In this document: piece after piece, positions 57,511-64,000 of the stretch
Numbering within the stretch: position 1 is the first letter of the stretch
Layout of the letters: each line of letters starts with the position of its first letter
Assembly: GCA_009701885.1 (NCBI GenBank)
Contig: WLJH01000004.1
Span: forward strand, 95,455-159,454
DNA length: 64,000 nucleotides
Source of the DNA: Actinomycetota bacterium
Lineage (GTDB): Bacteria > Actinomycetota > Actinomycetes > Propionibacteriales > Nocardioidaceae
Direction: 5' to 3'
Position numbers and translations under genes: made by a program
Notes under the pieces: generated by a model
The model's input: only the letters and a program-made list of their open reading frames with translations
Told to the model about the DNA's origin: nothing
Databases searched by the model: none

Positions 57511-57633
57511 GTGACCAGTCTAGGTCCCTCTGTCGCTCACACAAGCCGTCCCACACACCTCCGCCCCGGGTCGAGCGTGGAGTGCCGAGCCGGCGCCTCA
57601 AGGGGGCGGCAGCGGGCGGCGTACCGTGGTCGG

Positions 57634-58227
57634 GTGAGCCGCCCCCACCACCGACCGACCCAGAAGACCTCGGCGTTCTTCGACGCGGTCGAAGGCGGAG
57701 CCGACCCGGCGCTGGTCACCGAGGCCGCGGACCGCGCGGCCACGCTGCTCGTGCGCGGGTCCCGGGCGTCCGACGACGAGGGGGTCGCCGAGCGGGTGCT
57801 GCACCTGGCCGACACCGAGGGGATCGAGGCGATCGCCGAGCTGTGGGCCGGCGCCCCCGCGGACTCGCTGGCCGGCTGCCTGTGGCGGCTCTTCCTGCTG
57901 CGCCAGTGGGTGCACGCGGAGCCGGCGCGGATCGCCAGGGCGTACGACGAGGGCCGCGCCCGCGCGCAGGTCGCCCGGGTCGTGGCCGGGGTCGCCGACC
58001 CGCCCGGGCCCGACCAGCTCAAGGCGATGGTCGACGAGGTGCTGCGTGGCATCGCGTCCGCGGACTTCGCCGACGTGCTGTTCCGTGCTTCGGCGTTCGC
58101 GCGGGTGGTCGCCGCCGGCAACGCCTCCACCCACGACGCCTCCGACGAGGACGTGGCCCGGCTGCTCACCCTCGCCGAACAGCTCGAGGCCGCCGGGCAC
58201 GCCGAGCTCGCCGGCCGGCTGGCCTGA
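57634..58227 (+). CDS. Hypothetical conserved actinobacterial protein
   Basis: SRPHHRPTQKTSAFFDAVEGGADPALVTEAADRAATLLVRG...; GTG start. Confidence 0.75.
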   Translation: MSRPHHRPTQKTSAFFDAVEGGADPALVTEAADRAATLLVRGSRASDDEGVAERVLHLADTEGIEAIAELWAGAPADSLAGCLWRLFLLRQWVHAEPARIARAYDEGRARAQVARVVAGVADPPGPDQLKAMVDEVLRGIASADFADVLFRASAFARVVAAGNASTHDASDEDVARLLTLAEQLEAAGHAELAGRLA

Positions 58228-58292
58228 GGGGCCGCTCGCCTCACCGCCGAGCACTCGGACCGGCGCCGAGCCACGCTCGAACCGGCGCCGAG

Positions 58293-61200
58293 TCAGCCGG
58301 CGAGCACCTTGCGGATCCGCTGGTCGGAGACGGACTGGGCGGTGCCGAGCTGCTGGGCCCACAGCGAGATGCGGTACTCCTCCAGCAGCCAGCGGGCCTC
58401 GCGCAGCCGCTCCGGCAGCGGGCGGCCCTCGGGGAGGGCAGCGACCGCGTGCAGCCAGGAGTCCTGGAGGTCGCCGATGCGGTCCATCAGCTGTCGGTCG
58501 CGGCCGATCGAGCCGCCGCCCTCGAGCAGCTTCTCGCGCCGGTGGGCCAGGGCTGCGAGGTAGACGGTGAACCGCCGCAGCCGGGTCGGGCCGGCCTCCC
58601 CGATGAAGCCGCGGGCGACGAGCCGGCCGAGCTGGGCCCGCATGTCGGTGAGTGCCGGCAGCATCGCCATGTCCGCGCGACCCGAGAGGTCCTTCTCGAC
58701 ACCGCGCCAGGCCGACAGCACCCGCACGACGTCGGCCAGCACGGCGCGCACGCGCGGCTCGAGGTCGGCACGCACGGTGGCCAGCAGGGCGTCGTACGCC
58801 GCCTGCGACCGCACCGCGGGTCGGGCGTCGACCGCCTCGACGACCACCGCGGTGCGGCAGTCCTCGAGCAGCTCGGCGACCGAGGGGTAGGGCGAGCCGG
58901 CCAGCCCCAGCTTCTCGGTGTTGGTCAGGCCGTCCACGACCCGCTTCACGGTGTTGTCGCCGCCCGCGTCGAGCCCGAGCAGCACCAGCCGTACGACACC
59001 CAGCCGGTGCCGGGCGTCGCGCTCCTCCGCGGACCCGACGACCTCGAGGCCCACCGACGCGCCCTCGTCGACGAGCCCGGGGTAGGCGGTGACCTCGTGG
59101 CCGGCGCGGGTCTGGGTGATCGAGCCGGGCAGGTCGCCGAAGACCCACGTGGTCTCGCCGGTGCGGGCGAGCCCTGAGTCGGTGGCGACCTCGTCCATCG
59201 CCTGCTGGAACTGGCCGCGCAACGGGGCCTTGAGCGCCTCGAGGTCCTTGCCGCGGGCCTGCTCGCGGCCCTGCTCGTCGACGACGCGGTACGTCGGGCG
59301 CAGGTGCTCGGGGACCTTGGCCCAGTCCCAGGCCTCCCGCGGCACCACGACGCCCGCCGTCGAGCGGCACCACCGCTCCAGCGCGTCGAGCAGCGGCTCC
59401 TCGCCGACCGGCACCGAGCGCAGGAACTCCCGAGCCCGGTCGGGGGCCGGCACGAGGGAGACCCGCAGGTTCTTGGGCAGCGAGCGGATCAGCGCGGTGA
59501 CCAGCTCCTCGCGCAGGCCGGGAACGTTCCAGGAGAAGTCGTCGGCGGCGACCCTGTTGAGGGTGGCGACCGGCACCTCGATGGTGAGGCCGTCGTCCTC
59601 GGCGCCGGGCTCGAAGTGGTAGGCGAGGTTGAAGGTCAGCCCCTCGTCCTGCCAGACCTGGGGGAAGTCGGCCTCGGTGACCTCCTCGGCGGTGTCGTGG
59701 GTGAGCATCGCGAGGTCGAAGTCGAGCAGGCCGGGCCGCTTCTGCCGCTCGCGCTTCCACCACTGCTCGAAGTGGGCGCCGGAGACGACGTCGGCGCCGA
59801 CGCGGGCGTCGTAGAAGTCGAAGAGGATGTCCTCGGAGACGACGATGTCGCGGCGTCGGGAGCGGTGCTCGAGCTCGGCGGCCTCGTCGAGGAGCCGCTT
59901 GTTGTGCTCGTAGAACTTCTGCCGCCCCGACTCCAGGGCGGCCCACTCCCCCTGCACCAGGGCGTGCCGGATGAAGAGCTCGCGGGCCAGGGCGCGGTCG
60001 ACCTTGCCGTAGTTGACCAGCCGGTCGGCGACCAGCGGCACGCCGTACAACGTGACCCGCTCGCGGGCCATCACGGCGGCGCGCTTGGTCGACCAGTGCG
60101 GCTCGGAGTACTGCCGCTTCACGAGGTCGCCGGCGAGCCGCTCGGCCCACTCGGGCTGGATGGCTGCCACCTGGCGGGCCCACAGGCGCGAGGTCTCCAC
60201 CAGCTCCCCGGCCATGACGAAGGCCGGCTGCTTCCCCTTCAGGCCCGAGCCCGGGAAGATCGCGAACCGGGCGTTGCGGGCGCCGAGGTACTCCCGCGGT
60301 CCGGGCCGCTTGCCCTTGGCCCCCGGCGCCGGCTTCTCCTTCTCCTCCAGCGCACCGATGTGGGAGAGCAGTCCGGACAGCAGCGCCTGGTGGATGCCGT
60401 CGGCGTCCGGGGTGTCGGCGGGGACCCCGAGGTCGATGCCCATCTCCTTGCACACCTGCCGCAGCTGGGACTCGAAGTCCTGCCACTCGCGGATGCGCAG
60501 GTAGTTGAGGAACTCCCGCTTGCACATGCGGCGGAAGGCGCTGGAGGACAGCTCCTTCTGCTGGGCCCTCACGTAGCGCCACAGGTTGAGCCAGGTGAGG
60601 AAGTCCGAGCCCTCGGCCTTGAACCGGGCGTGCTGCTGGTCGGCCTGCGGGCGCTGCTCCGCCGGCCGCTCGCGGGGGTCCTGCAGCGAGAGCGCGGCGA
60701 CGATGACGACCACCTCGCGGACGCACCCGAGCCGCTCGGCCTCCAGGATCATCCGGCCCAGCCGCGGGTCGATGGGGAGGCGGGCCAAGCGCCGTCCGGT
60801 TTCGGTGAGGGAGTCCTTGCCGTCGCCCTCGGGACGCAGCGCCCCGAGCTCCTCGAGGAGCTGGAGGCCGGAGGTGACGTTGCGGCGGTCGGGCGGCTCG
60901 ACGAAGGGGAAGCGAGCGAGGTCGCCCAGCCCCAGCGAGCGCATCTGGAGGATGACGCTCGCGAGGTTGGTGCGCAGGATCTCGGGGTCGGTGAACTCGG
61001 GCCGGCCCAGGAAGTCCTCCTCGGAGTAGAGCCGGATCGCGATGCCCGGACCGAGGCGGCCGCAGCGGCCCGCGCGCTGGTTGGCCGAGGCCTGGCTGAC
61101 GGCCTCCACCGGGAGCCGCTGGACCTTGGTGCGCAGGGAGTAGCGGCTGATCCGCGCGACGCCGCTGTCGACGACGTACCGGATGCCCGGCACCGTCAAC

Positions 61201-62189
61201 GAGGTCTCGGCGACATTCGTCGCCAGCACCACGCGCCGGCCGGTGTGCGGCGCGAAGACCCGGTGCTGCTCGGCGGCGCTCAGGCGCGAGTAGAGCGGCA
61301 CGACCTCGAGGCCGCCGCCGGCGCCCCGGAAGGACGACGACGCCTCCTCGAGCGCGTCCGCGGTGTCGCGGATCTCGCGCTCGCCGGGCAGGAAGACCAG
61401 CACGTCGCCGGGACCCTCGGCCGCCAGCTCGCGGACCGCCTCGACGACCGCCTCGGTCTGGTCGCGCTGGACGACCTCGCCGTCCTCGTCGTCCTCGGGC
61501 AGCTCCAGCAGCGGGCGGTAGCGGACCTCGACGGGGTAGGTGCGACCGCTGACCTCGATGACCGGCGCCGGGTTGCCGTCGCGGTCGGCGAAGTGCTCGG
61601 CGAAGCGCTGCACGTCGATGGTCGCGGAGGTGATGACCAGCTTGAGGTCGGGCCGGCGCGGCAGCAGCCGCTTGAGGTAGCCGAGGAGGAAGTCGATGTT
61701 GAGGGAGCGCTCGTGCGCCTCGTCGATGATGATCGTGTCGTAGCGCCACAGCATCCGGTCGCGCTGCAGCTCGGCCAGCATGATGCCGTCGGTCATCAGC
61801 TTGACCCGGGTGTCGGCGCTGGTGCGGTCGGTGAAGCGCACCTGGTAGCCGACGACGCCCTTCTCGCCCAGCGGCTGCTTCAGCTCCTCGGCGATCCGCT
61901 CGGCGACCGAGCGCGCGGCGATCCGGCGTGGCTGCGTGTGCCCGATCAGTCCCCCGCGAGGGCGGCGCTTGCCGTCGCGGCCCTTGCGGTACGTCGTCGT
62001 CCCACGGCCCAGCTCGAGGCAGATCTTCGGTAGCTGGGTCGTCTTCCCCGAGCCGGTCTCCCCCGCGACCACGACGACCTGGTGGTCGCGGATGGCCTCG
62101 GCGATGTCGTCACGTCGCTGGCTGACCGGGAGGTCGGCGGGGTAGGCGATCTCGAGCGCTGCCTGCTCCGCCGTGCCTGCTGGGTCCAT
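58293..62189 (-). CDS. hrpA: ATP-dependent RNA helicase HrpA
   Basis: VVVVAGETGSGKTTQLPKICLELGRG; IIIDEAHERSLNIDFLLGYLK; ATNVAETSLTVPGIRYVVDSG; QRAGRCGR. Confidence 0.96.
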   Translation of the reverse strand: MDPAGTAEQAALEIAYPADLPVSQRRDDIAEAIRDHQVVVVAGETGSGKTTQLPKICLELGRGTTTYRKGRDGKRRPRGGLIGHTQPRRIAARSVAERIAEELKQPLGEKGVVGYQVRFTDRTSADTRVKLMTDGIMLAELQRDRMLWRYDTIIIDEAHERSLNIDFLLGYLKRLLPRRPDLKLVITSATIDVQRFAEHFADRDGNPAPVIEVSGRTYPVEVRYRPLLELPEDDEDGEVVQRDQTEAVVEAVRELAAEGPGDVLVFLPGEREIRDTADALEEASSSFRGAGGGLEVVPLYSRLSAAEQHRVFAPHTGRRVVLATNVAETSLTVPGIRYVVDSGVARISRYSLRTKVQRLPVEAVSQASANQRAGRCGRLGPGIAIRLYSEEDFLGRPEFTDPEILRTNLASVILQMRSLGLGDLARFPFVEPPDRRNVTSGLQLLEELGALRPEGDGKDSLTETGRRLARLPIDPRLGRMILEAERLGCVREVVVIVAALSLQDPRERPAEQRPQADQQHARFKAEGSDFLTWLNLWRYVRAQQKELSSSAFRRMCKREFLNYLRIREWQDFESQLRQVCKEMGIDLGVPADTPDADGIHQALLSGLLSHIGALEEKEKPAPGAKGKRPGPREYLGARNARFAIFPGSGLKGKQPAFVMAGELVETSRLWARQVAAIQPEWAERLAGDLVKRQYSEPHWSTKRAAVMARERVTLYGVPLVADRLVNYGKVDRALARELFIRHALVQGEWAALESGRQKFYEHNKRLLDEAAELEHRSRRRDIVVSEDILFDFYDARVGADVVSGAHFEQWWKRERQKRPGLLDFDLAMLTHDTAEEVTEADFPQVWQDEGLTFNLAYHFEPGAEDDGLTIEVPVATLNRVAADDFSWNVPGLREELVTALIRSLPKNLRVSLVPAPDRAREFLRSVPVGEEPLLDALERWCRSTAGVVVPREAWDWAKVPEHLRPTYRVVDEQGREQARGKDLEALKAPLRGQFQQAMDEVATDSGLARTGETTWVFGDLPGSITQTRAGHEVTAYPGLVDEGASVGLEVVGSAEERDARHRLGVVRLVLLGLDAGGDNTVKRVVDGLTNTEKLGLAGSPYPSVAELLEDCRTAVVVEAVDARPAVRSQAAYDALLATVRADLEPRVRAVLADVVRVLSAWRGVEKDLSGRADMAMLPALTDMRAQLGRLVARGFIGEAGPTRLRRFTVYLAALAHRREKLLEGGGSIGRDRQLMDRIGDLQDSWLHAVAALPEGRPLPERLREARWLLEEYRISLWAQQLGTAQSVSDQRIRKVLAG

Positions 62190-62251
62190 GACCGCCCCAT
62201 CCTCTCAAGGCCACCACCACCCGGACGAACCGATTCCCCCCGACCCCTTGA

Positions 62252-62265
62252 TAGAACACGTTCCA
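62252..62265. promoter_or_regulatory. KstR-like operator (TnnAACnnGTTnnA)
   Basis: tagaacacgttcca, 18 bp between its end and the GTG at 62284. Confidence 0.6.
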
Positions 62266-62283
62266 CCCGCGAGAGTCCGGGGC

Positions 62284-63828
62284 GTGAGCGAGCAGATCGA
62301 GCCGTACGACGTCGTGGTGGTCGGGTCCGGAGGGGGCGCCATGACCGGCGCCCTGCTGGCCCAGCGAGCCGGGCTGCGGACGGTCGTGCTGGAGAAGACC
62401 GACCTCGTCGGCGGCACCTCGGCCTACTCTGGCGGCGCCTGCTGGCTGCCCGGGTCCACCGTGCAGCAGAAGGCGGGGATCGCCGACTCGACCGAGGGCG
62501 CGCGCGACTACCTCGCGGCGGTCCTCGCGCCGGTCGACGGCTGGACCGCCGACCAGGGCAAGGTGGAGACCTTCCTGGCCCACGCCCCCGTGGTGGTGGG
62601 CGAGCTGGAGGCGGCAGGCATCGACTTCGAGTGGCTGCCCTTCCCGGAGTACTACGACGCCCCCGGCCGCTGCCCGATGGGTCGCTCGATCCAGCCCACG
62701 GCGGTCAAGCGCGCCGACCTGGCGCCCGAGGTCGCGGCGCTGGTGCGGCCGCCGGTCGAGCGCGACCGCGTCGGCGGCCCGGGGCGCGGCACCCTCAGCG
62801 GCGGCCAGGCGCTCATCGCGCGGCTGCTGGCGGCGTACGTCGAGGCGGGCGGGACGGTGCTGACCGGGCACTGCGTGCGCGACCTCATGACCGAGACCGA
62901 CGCGACCCTCGGCGACCACGTCGTCGGGGTGTGGGCCACGACCGACGCGGGCCCGGTGGAGGTGCGCGCCCGACGCGGGGTGCTGCTGGCCAGCGGCGGC
63001 TTCGAGGGCAGCGCCTCGCGGCGGCAGTCGCACGGCACACCCGGTCGCGCCGAGTGGACGATGGCGCCCCGCGGCACCAACACCGGCGAGCCGATCGGAG
63101 CGGCGATCAACGCCGGGGCGGCGGTCGACTGGACCGGGCTCGGGTGGTTCTGCCCCGGTCTGGAGCACCCGGACGGCGCCGGCTCGTTCACGCTCGGCGT
63201 GCGCAGCGGCGTGATGGTCGACGCCCATGGGCAGCGGTACGCCAACGAGTCACTCCCCTACGACCGGTTCGGCCGCGAGATGGCCAAGGACCCCGCGCGG
63301 GTGCCGTCGTGGTTGGTGTTCGACTCCCGAGAGGGCGGACGGCTGCCCGCGATCGCGATGCCCGAGGGCGACCCGGCGGCCCACCTCGCCGCCGGGACCT
63401 GGGTGCAGGCCGACTCGGTCGCCGAGCTGGCCCAACGCATCGGCGTCCCTGCCGAGGCACTGACCGCGACCGTCGAGCGGTACAACGGCTTCTGCGCCAC
63501 CGGCGTGGACGAGGACTTCGGCCGCGGCGCCGACGAGTACGACACCTTCTTCACCTACGGCGAGGGCCCCAACAAGGCCCTCACGCCGGTCGACACCGGG
63601 CCCTTCTACGCGGCCCGCTTCGTGCTCTCCGACCTCGGCACCAAGGGCGGCGTCGTCACCGACGCCCACGGCCGCGCCCTGCGGCCCGACGGCAGCGCGC
63701 TGCCCGGCCTGTACGCCGTCGGCAACACCGCGGCCCCGATGACCGGCCCCTACTACCCCGGGCCGGGCGCTCCGCTCGGCACGGCGACGGTCTTCGCGTC
63801 GCTGGCCGTGCGGGACCTGGTCGGCTGA
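62284..63828 (+). CDS. FAD-dependent oxidoreductase, 3-ketosteroid-delta1-dehydrogenase-like
   Basis: YDVVVVGSGGGAMTGALLAQRAGLRTVVLEKTDLVGGTSAYSGGACWLPG; YAVGNTAAPMTGPYYPGPGAPLGTATVFASLAVRDLVG. Confidence 0.88.
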   Translation: MSEQIEPYDVVVVGSGGGAMTGALLAQRAGLRTVVLEKTDLVGGTSAYSGGACWLPGSTVQQKAGIADSTEGARDYLAAVLAPVDGWTADQGKVETFLAHAPVVVGELEAAGIDFEWLPFPEYYDAPGRCPMGRSIQPTAVKRADLAPEVAALVRPPVERDRVGGPGRGTLSGGQALIARLLAAYVEAGGTVLTGHCVRDLMTETDATLGDHVVGVWATTDAGPVEVRARRGVLLASGGFEGSASRRQSHGTPGRAEWTMAPRGTNTGEPIGAAINAGAAVDWTGLGWFCPGLEHPDGAGSFTLGVRSGVMVDAHGQRYANESLPYDRFGREMAKDPARVPSWLVFDSREGGRLPAIAMPEGDPAAHLAAGTWVQADSVAELAQRIGVPAEALTATVERYNGFCATGVDEDFGRGADEYDTFFTYGEGPNKALTPVDTGPFYAARFVLSDLGTKGGVVTDAHGRALRPDGSALPGLYAVGNTAAPMTGPYYPGPGAPLGTATVFASLAVRDLVG

Positions 63829-63928
63829 GGCGATGGGCCCTGTGTGGCGTCCCGGTTCAAGCAGGTGGCTGTTGCAAATCGCCGGGCGAGATCGGCCCGT
63901 TTTTGCGGCTGGGGCGAAATACTTGGGC

Positions 63929-64000
63929 ATGGCTCGTTCGTATCGCCCAGTCGTGCGGGATCAGGAGTTCCTGCTCCCGCCGAACATGGCCGACTGGCTA
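63929..64000 (+). mobile_element. Start of an IS transposase (IS1182-like N-terminus), truncated by window edge
   Basis: MARSYRPVVRDQEFLLPPNMADWL..., resembling the RP..QD..LLPPs..dWL transposase N-terminus. Confidence 0.7.

Noticed and set aside
57598-61749. 1383-aa minus-strand ORF
   Set aside because: Alternate frame of hrpA with R/P/A/G-rich composition; the 58293-62189 frame has all helicase motifs.
1-64000. CRISPR array, prophage, rRNA operon, large biosynthetic gene cluster
   Set aside because: No regularly spaced repeats, phage structural genes, rRNA sequence or PKS/NRPS modules seen.

Overview
High-GC actinobacterial chromosomal window, probably Nocardioides-like (inferred from gene content and order). 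It is mostly core genome: rimI/tsaB, a pst-type phosphate uptake locus, cysQ-pth-rplY, pepN, prs-glmU, a tRNA, FKBP, NHEJ ligase and polymerase genes, a desaturase/reductase pair, msrB, hemQ-hemG/Y-hemE, rnd, hrpA, and a KstD-like gene followed by an IS transposase start at the right edge. The most unusual locus is 3.5-14.0 kb. It is a composite pst operon with three different secreted or membrane-anchored phosphate-binding-like proteins and a sortase-fold protein that has lost the catalytic His and Cys motifs. It is preceded by a readable array of PHO-box-like 11-mers and contains an internal perfect 16-bp hairpin. Other points of interest: a truncated T7SS-effector-like gene coupled to three unknown genes (17.0-20.25 kb), a tandem pair of 167-bp elements with terminal inverted repeats between convergent genes, a metzincin gene next to an apparent dead paralog, two structured intergenic candidate RNAs (39.7 kb, 57.4 kb), and palindromic operators upstream of HxlR/NmrA and KstD-like genes. 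No CRISPR array, rRNA or prophage was seen. All family calls are from reading translations by eye; no database search was run.
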